Shown here piece after piece: positions 9,240-17,519 of a DNA stretch of 64,000 nucleotides. The DNA is from Micromonospora echinospora (GTDB taxonomy: Bacteria; Actinomycetota; Actinomycetes; Mycobacteriales; Micromonosporaceae). The stretch is taken from contig NZ_JACHJC010000001.1 in the NCBI RefSeq assembly GCF_014203425.1, positions 3,870,001-3,934,000 on the forward strand. The letters run 5' to 3'. The position numbers were made by a program, and so were the translations under genes. How positions within the stretch are numbered: position 1 is the stretch's first letter; each line of letters starts with the position of its first letter. Under the pieces are notes generated by a model. The model worked only from the letters and a program-made list of their open reading frames with translations, did no database searches and had not been told where the DNA came from.

Positions 9240-9848
9240 ATGCCACCCTCGCGTCGCGCCGTCGCGTTTGTCGTACCCGTCGCCGGATTCCTGCTCGGCT
9301 TCCTGGACTTCGTCTGGATCAAGCGGGTGCCGTTCCCGTTCGCCGAACTGGGCAACTCCACAGCCACCTGGGCGGTGGCCGCGTTCGCGCTGGGCTGGTG
9401 GATCAGGTCGGGCGCGGTGCGCGCCGCCGTGGCCGCCAGCGTGCTGCTGATCGTCGCGGTGCCCAGCTACTACCTGGCGGCCACGCTGCTCCAGGGCGAC
9501 GACCTCGCCGTGATCTGGGCGGTCACCTCGTTCGTCTGGATGGCGTTCGGCGTGGTGGCGGGCGTGGTGTTCGGTGTCGCCGGAATCTGGGCGCGGACCG
9601 ACGGATGGCGGCGCGTCGTGGGGACCGCGCTGCCGGTGGCCGTGTTCGTCGAGGAGGCGCTGCGGTTCGCGCTGAAGTCGCGGTCGGACTATCCCGGCGT
9701 GTGGTGGAACGTCGCCATCGACCTCGGGCTCGCCGCGCTGCTTGTGGTGCTGGTCGGCCGGTCCGCCCGGGTGCGGCTGCTGGCCGCCGCGGTGGCGCTG
9801 CCGCTGGCCGCGGCGGGCGCTGTCACGTTCGCCGCCGTCGCGGGCTGA
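9240..9848 (+). CDS. Polytopic membrane protein, function unknown
   Basis: 202 aa with about six hydrophobic segments (for example [52 protein letters not shown]), resembling small DUF6518-type actinobacterial membrane proteins; that label is tentative. ATG 9240 begins just ahead of the first membrane segment; TATGTA at 9223-9228 would place transcription initiation near the ATG, so this gene may also be leaderless. GCATAC/GTATGT around 9213-9228 forms a short dyad. Confidence 0.7.
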   Translation: MPPSRRAVAFVVPVAGFLLGFLDFVWIKRVPFPFAELGNSTATWAVAAFALGWWIRSGAVRAAVAASVLLIVAVPSYYLAATLLQGDDLAVIWAVTSFVWMAFGVVAGVVFGVAGIWARTDGWRRVVGTALPVAVFVEEALRFALKSRSDYPGVWWNVAIDLGLAALLVVLVGRSARVRLLAAAVALPLAAAGAVTFAAVAG

Positions 9849-9872
9849 CCTGCCCCGCCGGCCGGCGGGCCA

Positions 9873-9997
9873 CCGGCCGAGGCGGCGGCCGCAGGGGCGG
9901 CCAAGGCGGCGCGCCGCAGCGCCGGCCAAGGCGGCGCGCCGCAGCGCCGGCCGAGGCGGCGAGCCACAGCGCCGCCGAGGCGGCGGACCACCGGCCC
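9873..9997. repeat. Five imperfect 25-bp GC-rich tandem repeats
   Basis: Units based on GGCCAAGGCGGCGCGCCGCA (first 20 of 25 bases): two identical copies at 9899-9923 and 9924-9948, diverged copies before and after. They fill most of the 209-bp gap between the membrane-protein gene and the beta-lactamase gene. No spacers, so not CRISPR. The repeat lies in the open frame upstream of the beta-lactamase but is not thought to be coding. Confidence 0.75.
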
Positions 9998-10057
9998 GAC
10001 GGGATCGGCGACAATGATCCGAGAACGGCGTGGTCCGGACGAAAGGGGAGGAAACGG

Positions 10058-10984
10058 GTGATCCGACGGCAGGTGCTCGCGGCGGCGATGCTCACGGCGA
10101 CGGCCCTGGTGGCCGGCTGCACAAAGGACCAGCCCGAAGCGGCACCGTCCACCAGCGCCCCGACCGCATCCACGCCGAACGCCACACCGAGCGCCGAGCC
10201 GGTACCCGCGCCGGCCGAGCTGGCGGCGCTGGAGCGGCGCTTCGGCGCCCGCATCGGCGTCTACGCCGTCGACACCGGCACCGGGCGCACCCTCGCCCAC
10301 CGGGCCGACGAGCGGTTCGCGTACGCCTCGACGTGCAAGGCGCTCGCCGCGGGCGCGGTGCTGGCCGCCACGTCCGACGCCGACCGGGACCGCGTGCTCC
10401 GATACCGGCGCGCCGACCTGGTGGCGCACTCACCGGTGACCGAACGACACGTGGACACCGGGATCGCGCTGCGGGATGCCGCCGAGGCGGCGGTGCGGCA
10501 CAGCGACAACACCGCCGGCAACCTGCTGTTCGACGCGCTCGGCGGCCCGGCCGGCTTCGAGCGGGCGCTGCGGGACGTCGGCGACCGGGTCACCCGGCCG
10601 GTCCGCACCGAGCCGGAACTCAACGCGGCCACACCCGGTGACACGCGCGACACCAGCACGCCCCGCGCGCTCGTCGGCTCGCTGCGGGCGTACACGCTGG
10701 GTGAGGCCCTGCCGCCCGCGGACCGTGACCTGCTGCTGGGCTGGATGCGGGCCAGCACCACCGGCAGCGGCCTGGTCCGGGCCGGCGTGCCGGCCGGGTG
10801 GCAGGTGGCCGACAAGTCGGGCACCGGCGGGTACGGCACCCGCAACGACATCGCCGTGGTGTGGCCCCCGGACGGGGCGCCGATCGTGCTCGCCGTCCTG
10901 ACCAGCCGCGACAGCCGCGACGCGAAGCCCGACGACGCGCTGGTCGCCCAGGCCGCGCGGGCGACGGTGACCGCTTTGCGCTGA
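10058..10984 (+). CDS. Class A (serine) beta-lactamase, lipoprotein
   Basis: 308 aa. Signal peptide with lipobox LVAGC (Cys21), a Ser/Thr/Pro/Ala-rich linker to about residue 52, then the penicillin-binding fold: S91-T-C-K94 (SxxK), S149-D-N151, E185-P-E-L-N189 (omega-loop ExxLN) and K253-S-G (KTG position). All catalytic residues are present, so an active hydrolase tethered outside the membrane is expected. GTG 10058 with GGGGAGGAA upstream is chosen over a long in-frame extension through the tandem repeats. No BlaR/AmpR regulator is adjacent. It may confer intrinsic resistance or act in wall turnover. Confidence 0.92.
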   Translation: MIRRQVLAAAMLTATALVAGCTKDQPEAAPSTSAPTASTPNATPSAEPVPAPAELAALERRFGARIGVYAVDTGTGRTLAHRADERFAYASTCKALAAGAVLAATSDADRDRVLRYRRADLVAHSPVTERHVDTGIALRDAAEAAVRHSDNTAGNLLFDALGGPAGFERALRDVGDRVTRPVRTEPELNAATPGDTRDTSTPRALVGSLRAYTLGEALPPADRDLLLGWMRASTTGSGLVRAGVPAGWQVADKSGTGGYGTRNDIAVVWPPDGAPIVLAVLTSRDSRDAKPDDALVAQAARATVTALR

Positions 10985-10997
10985 CGGGAGGCCCGGC

Positions 10998-12476
10998 TCA
11001 GGGGATGGGCCACTCGTGCACGGGCCGGTTGCTGTGCATCAGATCGACGTAGTGGCGGACCACCTCGCGCAGCGCCGCCGGCCGGTCCAGGTGATCGGCC
11101 GACTCCAGCCGGTGCAGCGTCTCCACCTGCCAGGTCGCGCCGTTACGGCTGGTCAGGCAGCGCTGCTCGACGATGCCGAGCAGCCGGTCCCGTTCGGCCG
11201 GGTCCACGCCCCACCGGTCCAGCCCGTGGTGGGCCAGCGGCAGCAACCGGCGCAGCACCAGCTCGGTCACCGGCAGGTAGCCCAGCCCGGGCCAGTACAC
11301 CTGGGCGTCGATGCCGTGCCGGGCGCAGGCCTGGAAGTTCTCCTCGGCCGCGCTGAACGACATCTGCGACCACAGCGGACGGTCGGACTCGGCGAGCGCC
11401 CGTACCAGGCCGAAGTAGAACGCGCCGTTGGCGACCGTGTCCAGCACCGTCGGCCCGGCCGGCAGCACCCGGTTCTCCACCCGCAGGTGCGGGCGGCCCT
11501 TCAGCACGTCGTAGACCGGCCGGTTCCACCGGTAGATGGTGCCGTTGTGCAGGCGCAGCTCGGCCAGCTTCGGCACCCCGCCGCTGTGCAGCGTGGTGGC
11601 CGGGTCCTCCGGGTCGCAGACCGGCAGCAGCGCCGGGAAGTAGCGCACGTTCTCCTCGAACAGGTCGAATACCGAGGTGATCCAGCGTTCCCCGAACCAC
11701 ACCCGCGGGCGTACCCCCTGGGCCTTGATCTCCTCCGCCCGGGTGTCGGTGGCCTGCTGGAACAGCGGCACCCGGGTCTCGCGCCACAGCTCCCGGCCGA
11801 AGAACAGCGGCGAGTTCGCGCCGAGCGCCACCTGGATGCCGGCGATCGCCTGGGCCGCGTTCCAGTAGTCGGCGAACTGCGCCGGGCTGACCTGGAGGTG
11901 GAACTGGGTGCTGGTGCAGGCCGCCTCCGGCGTGATGGTGTCGGCGGTGGTGGCCAGCCGCTCCACCCCGCTGATCGCGATCGGCAGGTCCTCGCCCCGG
12001 GCGGCGAAGATCTGCTCGTTCAGCAGCGCGTACCGGGGATTGGCCGACAGCGTCTCGGCGGTCAGGTGCTCCGGGCGCAGCGTCGGCAGGATGCCGACCA
12101 TGACCATGTGCGCGCCCACCGTGCGGGCCTTGGACTCGGCGGCGTTCAGGCTGGCCCGCACGTGCTCCTCGAAGGCGGCCGTGCCGGTCCCGGCCAGCCG
12201 CCGCGGCTCGACGTTGATCTCGACGTTGAACTGGCCCAGCTCCGTCTGGAACGCCGGATCGGCGATCGCCTCCAGCACGTCGGCGTTGCGCATGGCCGGG
12301 TCGAAGTCGTCGTCGACCAGGTTCAGCTCGATCTCCAGGCCGGTCATCGGCCGTTCCACGTCGAACCGGGACTCACGCAGCATCTCGGCGAAGACGTCCA
12401 GGCACCGCCGGACCTTCTCGCGATAGCGGGCCCGGTCCTCCCGGCTGAAGGTACGCACGCCGACGTCCTCGCCCAT
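10998..12476 (-). CDS. GCS2-family glutamate-cysteine ligase-like enzyme
   Basis: 492 aa. Conserved blocks MTGLEIELNLVD, FNVEINVEPR, TSTQFHLQVSP-like and NSPLFFGRELWRETR fit the carboxylate-amine/glutamate-cysteine ligase 2 superfamily, which joins glutamate to cysteine or another amine with ATP. Mycothiol producers carry several such proteins; the ergothioneine enzyme EgtA is one, but no egt genes surround this one and it is longer, so the product is uncertain. ATG at 12476 is preferred over an upstream extension lacking conserved sequence. Convergent with the beta-lactamase (13-bp gap). Confidence 0.8.
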   Translation of the reverse strand: MGEDVGVRTFSREDRARYREKVRRCLDVFAEMLRESRFDVERPMTGLEIELNLVDDDFDPAMRNADVLEAIADPAFQTELGQFNVEINVEPRRLAGTGTAAFEEHVRASLNAAESKARTVGAHMVMVGILPTLRPEHLTAETLSANPRYALLNEQIFAARGEDLPIAISGVERLATTADTITPEAACTSTQFHLQVSPAQFADYWNAAQAIAGIQVALGANSPLFFGRELWRETRVPLFQQATDTRAEEIKAQGVRPRVWFGERWITSVFDLFEENVRYFPALLPVCDPEDPATTLHSGGVPKLAELRLHNGTIYRWNRPVYDVLKGRPHLRVENRVLPAGPTVLDTVANGAFYFGLVRALAESDRPLWSQMSFSAAEENFQACARHGIDAQVYWPGLGYLPVTELVLRRLLPLAHHGLDRWGVDPAERDRLLGIVEQRCLTSRNGATWQVETLHRLESADHLDRPAALREVVRHYVDLMHSNRPVHEWPIP

Positions 12477-12662
12477 GGTCACCACCCTGTCACCGTTGGT
12501 TCTTCCCAACCTCGCACGGAGCGGCGGGTCAGGAAAGGCCCGGAGGACCTTTTCTGTACCCCGTGGCGGCCCTGGTGATCCCCGTCGCGGGCCCGTGGGT
12601 TCCGTCCGGGCAGCCCGGACACGGCGGCTAACATGGCCGCCGACGGCGAAGGGGAGTGGCTG

Positions 12663-13004
12663 ATGCGCGACGGGTGGATCCGGGCGTTCGTGGTGGCGGC
12701 GTTCGCCGAGGCCTGCTCGTGGGCGGCGCTGCTGGCCGGCATGGCGGTCAAGTACGGCCCGCCCGGAAACGAGATCGGTGTGAAGATCTTCGGCCCGATC
12801 CACGGCGCGTTGTTCGTGGTCTACGGCCTGCTCACGCTCGTCGTCGCCCTGCGGCGTCGCTGGACGCTCGTGCAGGCCGGGCTGGCCCTGGTCAGCGCGG
12901 TGCCGCCGTTCGCCACGGTGCTGTTCGAGCGCTGGGCGCGCCGCCGGGGCCTGCTCGACGCGCCGGCCCCGGCCGAGCGGCCGCTCACCCCCGCCGGTCG
13001 CTGA
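12663..13004 (+). CDS. DUF3817-type small membrane protein
   Basis: 113 aa with three membrane segments (FVVAAFAEACSWAALLAGMAV, GALFVVYGLLTLVVAL, GLALVSAVPPFATVLFERW). The KYG...G-PIHG loop and the PPFATVLFERW C-terminal block are typical of DUF3817 integral membrane proteins; function unknown. GGGGAG 8 nt upstream of ATG 12663. Its last 20 bp overlap the end of the convergent hydrolase gene. Confidence 0.75.
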   Translation: MRDGWIRAFVVAAFAEACSWAALLAGMAVKYGPPGNEIGVKIFGPIHGALFVVYGLLTLVVALRRRWTLVQAGLALVSAVPPFATVLFERWARRRGLLDAPAPAERPLTPAGR

Positions 13005-13875
13005 GCGCGGCGAGGTCCTCCGCGAGGAAGCCGGCCAGCACGTCGGTCAGCTCGTGCGGCGCCTCCTCGGCCATGTGGTGCCCGGACGGGATCGAGGCGG
13101 TCCGCACGTCGTCGGCCCAGTCCCGCCAGATGGCGGCCGGGTCGCCGTACAGGTCGATCATGTCGTCGCGCTCGGACCAGGCGAACAGCACCGGGCAGGC
13201 GATCCGGCGCCCGGCGGCCCGGTCCGCGTCGTCCGCCGCCCGGTCCGGCCCGAGCCCGGCGCGGTAGTCCTCGCACATGGCGTGCACTGTCGCCGGATCA
13301 CCGATGGCCCGCCGGTAGTCGGCGTACGCCTGCTCGCCCATCTCCTCCGGTGAGCCGCCGTACCAGGCGTCCGGATCGGCGTTGATCACCCGCTCGGCCG
13401 GCTTGGCGAGCTGACCGAGGAAGAACCAGTGCCACCAGCGGGCGGCGAACCGGGCGTCGCAGCGGGCCAGCGCCTCGCCGATCGGCACCCCGTCCAGCAC
13501 CCCGAGGCGGCTCACCCGGTCCGGGTGGTCCAGGGCGGTCCGCATGGCCACGTACGCCCCGCGGTCGTGACCGATCACGGCGGCCCGGCGGTGGCCGAGC
13601 GCGTCGAGCAGCGCCACCACGTCGGCGGCCATCGCCCGCTTCGAGTAGACCGTGTGCTCCGGGTCGCTCGGCGGCTTCGACGAGCCGCCGTAACCGCGCA
13701 GGTCCGGGCAGATCACCGTGTGCCGCGCGGCCAGCCGCGGCGCCACCCGGTGCCAGGTCGCATGGGTACGCGGGTGCCCGTGCAGCAGCACCACCGGCGG
13801 CCCGGCGCCGCCGTGGCGCACGCGCAGGCGTACCGGCCCCACGTCGATCTCGGTGAGCGTGAATCCTGCGAACAT
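12985..13875 (-). CDS. Alpha/beta hydrolase, haloacetate dehalogenase/epoxide hydrolase-like
   Basis: 296 aa. Oxyanion motif LLHGHPRTHATW, nucleophile elbow GHDRGAYVA (Asp nucleophile, as in haloalkane/haloacetate dehalogenases and epoxide hydrolases), cap domain with WYG/WHWFF residues, acid near WSERDDM and a C-terminal GHHMAEEAP His. The Asp at the elbow separates it from serine esterases. Substrate unknown. ATG 13875 (MFAGFTL) chosen because homologues of this type begin just before the first strand. Confidence 0.88.
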   Translation of the reverse strand: MFAGFTLTEIDVGPVRLRVRHGGAGPPVVLLHGHPRTHATWHRVAPRLAARHTVICPDLRGYGGSSKPPSDPEHTVYSKRAMAADVVALLDALGHRRAAVIGHDRGAYVAMRTALDHPDRVSRLGVLDGVPIGEALARCDARFAARWWHWFFLGQLAKPAERVINADPDAWYGGSPEEMGEQAYADYRRAIGDPATVHAMCEDYRAGLGPDRAADDADRAAGRRIACPVLFAWSERDDMIDLYGDPAAIWRDWADDVRTASIPSGHHMAEEAPHELTDVLAGFLAEDLAALSDRRG

Positions 13876-13911
13876 GGCCGCAGCGGTGCCCACCGCCGAC
13901 GACGGGGAAAC

Positions 13912-14451
13912 CTAGGTCAGCGCCGAGCAGGCGGCCACGCCGAACAGCAGCACGGCGCCCAGCATGGCCTGCAACAGCAGCGCCGGACCCAGGTGCGACC
14001 AGAGTGTGGCGGTACGCGGGCGCAGCAGCTGACCGGTGGTCAGGTTGACGATCCGCTCGATGCGGGGCGCCAGGTCCGCGTCGCGCTGGGCCCGCAGCGT
14101 GAGCTGGACGTGATCGCCGGGGTGCAGCGCGCTCTGCGGCAGGTGGCCGTGCAGCTCGACCTCGACCAGCCGGCCGCTCGCCTCGCGAACCCGGACCGGG
14201 GTGACCAGGAACTCCGGGCCCTTCTTCAGCTCCTTGAAGCTGCGCCGGGCCCCGCCGCCACCGCTGCTGAGCAACGCGCGCACCACCTTGAGCAGCAGCC
14301 CCACCACCCCCGCGGCGGTCAGCACCGCGACCAGCGCCGGCTGCGCGACACGTACCTCCCGGGCGTAGCCCTCCATCAACCGGACCAGACGGCCGGTGAC
14401 GACGCGCTCCGCCGGGTGGACGACGCGTCGGGTGTGCAGCTCCGTGTCCAT
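13912..14451 (-). CDS. Conserved-type membrane protein of unknown function
   Basis: 179 aa. One membrane segment near residues 38-58 (ALVAVLTAAGVVGLLLKVV), a central soluble beta-rich part (EFLVTPVRVREASGRLVEVELHG... residues about 80-145) and a C-terminal membrane segment (GPALLLQAMLGAVLLFGVAACSAL). I do not recognise the family. Divergent from the baeRF2-type gene across 151 bp. ATG 14451 picked because the frame above it is low-complexity intergenic sequence. Confidence 0.6.
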   Translation of the reverse strand: MDTELHTRRVVHPAERVVTGRLVRLMEGYAREVRVAQPALVAVLTAAGVVGLLLKVVRALLSSGGGGARRSFKELKKGPEFLVTPVRVREASGRLVEVELHGHLPQSALHPGDHVQLTLRAQRDADLAPRIERIVNLTTGQLLRPRTATLWSHLGPALLLQAMLGAVLLFGVAACSALT

Positions 14452-14602
14452 GTTCACCACCGAGAGTTCCGATCCGTGCACAGATGGTATCGACCCGTGG
14501 AGTTGAACGACGTGAATGAACACTGGTCACGCCCGGGAAGCCGGCAGGTGAACTCCGCCGGGGCGCGGGTATGCGTGCGGCCGAGCCGGAAAGGGGTCGA
14601 GC

Positions 14603-15727
14603 ATGCAGCTGTCCTTCCTGCGCCCGGTCTACAACCGTCCCGGGCCCTGGTGCTCGGTGTACCTGGACGCCTCCCGCGACACCCAGGACGCGCGAGCGCA
14701 GGTCGACCTGCGCTGGCGGGCCCTCAAGGGCGACCTGCTGAGCCAGGGCGCCGACCCGGTCACCGTCGAGGCGGTGGAGGAGGTCGTCCGCCGGCACCAG
14801 CCGATGCCCGGCGACTACGGCATCGCCGTCTTCGCCACCCGGGGCCGCGTGGTGCTCACCGAGTACCTGTCCGCGCCGCCGCTGCGTGACCTGGCGAGCT
14901 GGTCGGCGCTGCCGCACACCATGCCGCTCGTCGCCCAGCGCGGCGAGCAGGTGGCCTGGGTGCGGGTGCTTGCCGACCGCACCGGCGCGGACGCGATGGC
15001 GGTGAGCGCCGGCGGCGTGCCCCGCCGCGCCCACGTCACGGGCGCGCAGAGCCGGCAGCTGCGGCGCGTGCAGCCGGGCGGCTGGTCGCAGTCGCGCTAC
15101 CAGCGCGCCGCCATGGAGGCGTGGCATCAGAACGCCGGTGACGCCGCCGCGGCCACCGCCGACCTTGCCGAGCGGGTCGGCGCGGACGTGGTGGTGGTGG
15201 CCGGGGACATCCGGGCCACCGGGATGATCGCCGCCCAGCTGCCGGAACGGTGGCAGGACGTGCTGGTCCGCACCGACGCCGGCGCCCGCGACGTCGGCGC
15301 GGACGACACGCTGATGGACGACATCACGGCGCAGACCGTCGCCGAGGTCGCCGACCGGCGCGTCACCGCCGCCCTGGACCGCTTCGGCGTGCAGGAGGAC
15401 GTCGGCGCCGGCCTCGACGCCGTGGTCTCCGCGCTGCAACGCAACCAGGTCGACACCATGCTCATCGTGGACGACCCGTCCGCCGACGGCGAGCTGTGGG
15501 TGGGCCCCGAGCCGACCGAGATCGCCACCGACCCGGGCCAGCTGGCGGACATGTCCGTGGCCGACCCGCAGCGGGTACGCGCCGATGCCGCGCTGCTGCG
15601 CGCGCTGATCGGCACCGACGCGGACCTGACAGTGCTCGCGCCGGAGGAGGCGCCGGAGCTGACCGACGGGGTCGGCGCGGTGCTGCGCTACGTCGACGCG
15701 AGCACGCCAGGGCGGGGTAATGGCTGA
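14603..15727 (+). CDS. eRF1/Pelota-like ribosome-binding protein (Rv2629/Balon-type, baeRF2 family)
   Basis: 374 aa, the same length as M. tuberculosis Rv2629. N-terminal block FLRPVYNRPGPWCSVYLDASRDT, central Rossmann-like aRF1 domain-2 (VADRTGADAMAVSAGG... VVVVAGDIRATGMIAAQLPE) and C-terminal domain 3 (VDTMLIVDDPSADGELWVG) match the Vms1/baeRF branch of archaeo-eukaryotic release-factor homologues. Established knowledge: Balon and mycobacterial relatives occupy the ribosomal A site and act in hibernation, lacking the GGQ needed for hydrolysis. I see no GGQ here. GGGTAT at 14567-14572 upstream lacks a clear -35. Eight-bp overlap with the downstream ThDP gene implies coupling. Confidence 0.75.
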   Translation: MQLSFLRPVYNRPGPWCSVYLDASRDTQDARAQVDLRWRALKGDLLSQGADPVTVEAVEEVVRRHQPMPGDYGIAVFATRGRVVLTEYLSAPPLRDLASWSALPHTMPLVAQRGEQVAWVRVLADRTGADAMAVSAGGVPRRAHVTGAQSRQLRRVQPGGWSQSRYQRAAMEAWHQNAGDAAAATADLAERVGADVVVVAGDIRATGMIAAQLPERWQDVLVRTDAGARDVGADDTLMDDITAQTVAEVADRRVTAALDRFGVQEDVGAGLDAVVSALQRNQVDTMLIVDDPSADGELWVGPEPTEIATDPGQLADMSVADPQRVRADAALLRALIGTDADLTVLAPEEAPELTDGVGAVLRYVDASTPGRGNG

Positions 15728-17468
15728 GCGCATCGTCGCCGACCTGGTGGTCGAGCGCCTGCGGGCCTGGCGGGTGCCGCGGGTGTTCGGCTGTCCGGGC
15801 GCGGCGATCGCCCCGCTGGTGGGCGCGCTCGACGACGCGGGCGGGGACCCGGCTTTCGTCCCCGCCCGGCACGAGGAGACCGCCTCGTACATGGCCACCG
15901 GGCACGCGAAGTTCACCGGCGGCGTCGGGGTGTGCCTGGCGACCCAGGGGCCCAGCGCGGTGCACCTGCTCAACGGGCTCTACGACGCCAAGCTCGACAG
16001 CAAGCCGGTGGTCGCGATCATCGGCGAGGACGTCACCGGCCCGCTCGGCGGCGCGCACGAGGAGATCGGGCTGAGCCGGCTGTTCGGCGACGTGTGCAAC
16101 CAGTTCGTCCGCTACGGCCGCCGGCCTGAGCAGGTGCCGGCGCTGCTGGACCAGGCGTTCCGTACCGCGGCCGCGACCCGCAGCCCGACCTGTGTGGTGC
16201 TGCCACGGGTGTTGCAGGTCACCGCCGTACCGGACCTGCTGCCGCAGACCGCCGGCGTGGTCACCGCGACGCCCGGCGAGCCGCTGGCCCGGGTGCTGCC
16301 GCACGACGCCGACCTGGACGCCGCCGCCTCGCTGCTCGGCAACGGGCGGCGGGTGGCGGTGCTGGTCGGTCAGGGCGCGCACGGCGCGGCCGAGGAGATC
16401 GTCGCGCTGGCCGACCGGCTCGGCGCGGGCGTCGCCACGTCGCTGCTCGGCAAGCCGGTGCTCGACGAGCGGCTGCCGTTCCACACCGGCGTGCTCGGCG
16501 AGGTCGGCACCACCGCCGCCGCGCAGCTCATGGGCAGCTGCGACACGCTCCTGATGATCGGCACGAATGACCCGTGGACCGACTGGTTCCCGATGCCGGG
16601 ACAGGTGCGCACCATCCAGATCGACATCGACGGCCGGCGCATCGGCACCCGCTACCCGGTGGACGTGCCGCTGGTCGGCGACGCCGCCGAGACGCTGCGG
16701 GCGCTGCTGACCCGGGTACCCGACCAGCCCCTGCGCGAGTGGCGCGGCATGGTGGAGAAGATGGTGGACCGGTGGCGGGAGACCGCCGCCGAGCGCGCGG
16801 CCGCCCCGGCCGAGCCGGTCAACCCGCAGCTCGTGCTCCGCGAGCTGTCCGCCCGGCTGCCCCGGCACGCCGCGGTCGCCGTCGACGTCGGCTCGGTCAT
16901 CTACTGGTACGCCCGGCACCTGGAGCTGCCGCCGGGGGTGCAGGCGCAGCTGTGCGGCACGCTCGGCTCGATGGGCTGCGCGCTGCCGTACGCGGTCGCG
17001 GCCAAGCTGGCCCGCCCGGACGAGCCGGTGCTCGCGCTGCTCGGCGACGGCGCGATGCAGCTCAACGGCCTGGCCGAGCTGATCACGGTGGCCCACCACT
17101 GGACGCGGTGGCGCGATCCCCGGCTGATCGTGCTGGTGCTGAACAACCGGGACCACTCCGGTGTGGGCGGCGGGCGGACGCCCGGGGGGCGGCGCTCCGA
17201 CGTGCCGTACGCCGGGTGGGCCCGCCTGCTCGGGCTGCACGGCGTCCGGGTGGACCGGCCCGACCTGGTCGGACCCGCCTGGGACGAGGTGCTCGCGGCC
17301 GACCGGCCGGCCGTCCTGGAGGCGGTGGTGGACCCGGCCGTGCCGCTGGAGCCGCCCGAACCGGCGCTGGCCGACCTGCGTGGCCTGGTGACCGACGGGG
17401 ACGCCGCCCGCCGGGTGCGGGAGCGGGTGATCCAGACCGAGGCCATCGCGGCGGACGAGGTCGTTTAG
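15720..17468 (+). CDS. Thiamine diphosphate-dependent enzyme (pyruvate oxidase/acetolactate synthase-like)
   Basis: 582 aa with the three-domain ThDP layout: Pyr domain with catalytic Glu in ARHEETASYMATGHAKFTG (about residue 46), central FAD/nucleotide-type domain (GNGRRVAVLVGQGAHGAAEEI, about 205-320), and PP domain with Mg/ThDP motif GDGAMQLNG...VLNN (about 443-473). The family decarboxylates 2-oxo acids; pyruvate oxidase, ALS and oxalyl-CoA types cannot be told apart by eye. Start codon lies inside the preceding gene. Why it is coupled to a ribosome-binding factor is not known. Confidence 0.9.
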   Translation: MAERIVADLVVERLRAWRVPRVFGCPGAAIAPLVGALDDAGGDPAFVPARHEETASYMATGHAKFTGGVGVCLATQGPSAVHLLNGLYDAKLDSKPVVAIIGEDVTGPLGGAHEEIGLSRLFGDVCNQFVRYGRRPEQVPALLDQAFRTAAATRSPTCVVLPRVLQVTAVPDLLPQTAGVVTATPGEPLARVLPHDADLDAAASLLGNGRRVAVLVGQGAHGAAEEIVALADRLGAGVATSLLGKPVLDERLPFHTGVLGEVGTTAAAQLMGSCDTLLMIGTNDPWTDWFPMPGQVRTIQIDIDGRRIGTRYPVDVPLVGDAAETLRALLTRVPDQPLREWRGMVEKMVDRWRETAAERAAAPAEPVNPQLVLRELSARLPRHAAVAVDVGSVIYWYARHLELPPGVQAQLCGTLGSMGCALPYAVAAKLARPDEPVLALLGDGAMQLNGLAELITVAHHWTRWRDPRLIVLVLNNRDHSGVGGGRTPGGRRSDVPYAGWARLLGLHGVRVDRPDLVGPAWDEVLAADRPAVLEAVVDPAVPLEPPEPALADLRGLVTDGDAARRVRERVIQTEAIAADEVV

Positions 17469-17487
17469 CCGGATCACACCGGGGCAC
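17463..17487 (+). promoter_or_regulatory. Possible variant stress promoter GTTT-N15-GGGCAC
   Basis: GTTT at 17463-17466 (overlapping the stop of the ThDP gene) and GGGCAC at 17482-17487, 15 bp apart; start codon 33 bp downstream. The -10 differs from GGGTAY at one base. The same variant with the same spacing precedes the CDGSH gene at 18960-18936. Confidence 0.3.
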
Positions 17488-17519
17488 TGCGACCAGGCAC
17501 AACAGTCCCGGGAGGTCCC

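Noticed and set aside
9873..9997. Possible CRISPR-like array
   Set aside because: 25-bp units are directly abutted with no spacers and are imperfect; simple tandem repeat.
14567..14572. GGGTAT before the baeRF2-type gene as a sigma-B promoter
   Set aside because: No GTTT or GnnT at 14-17 bp upstream, so left out of the promoter set.
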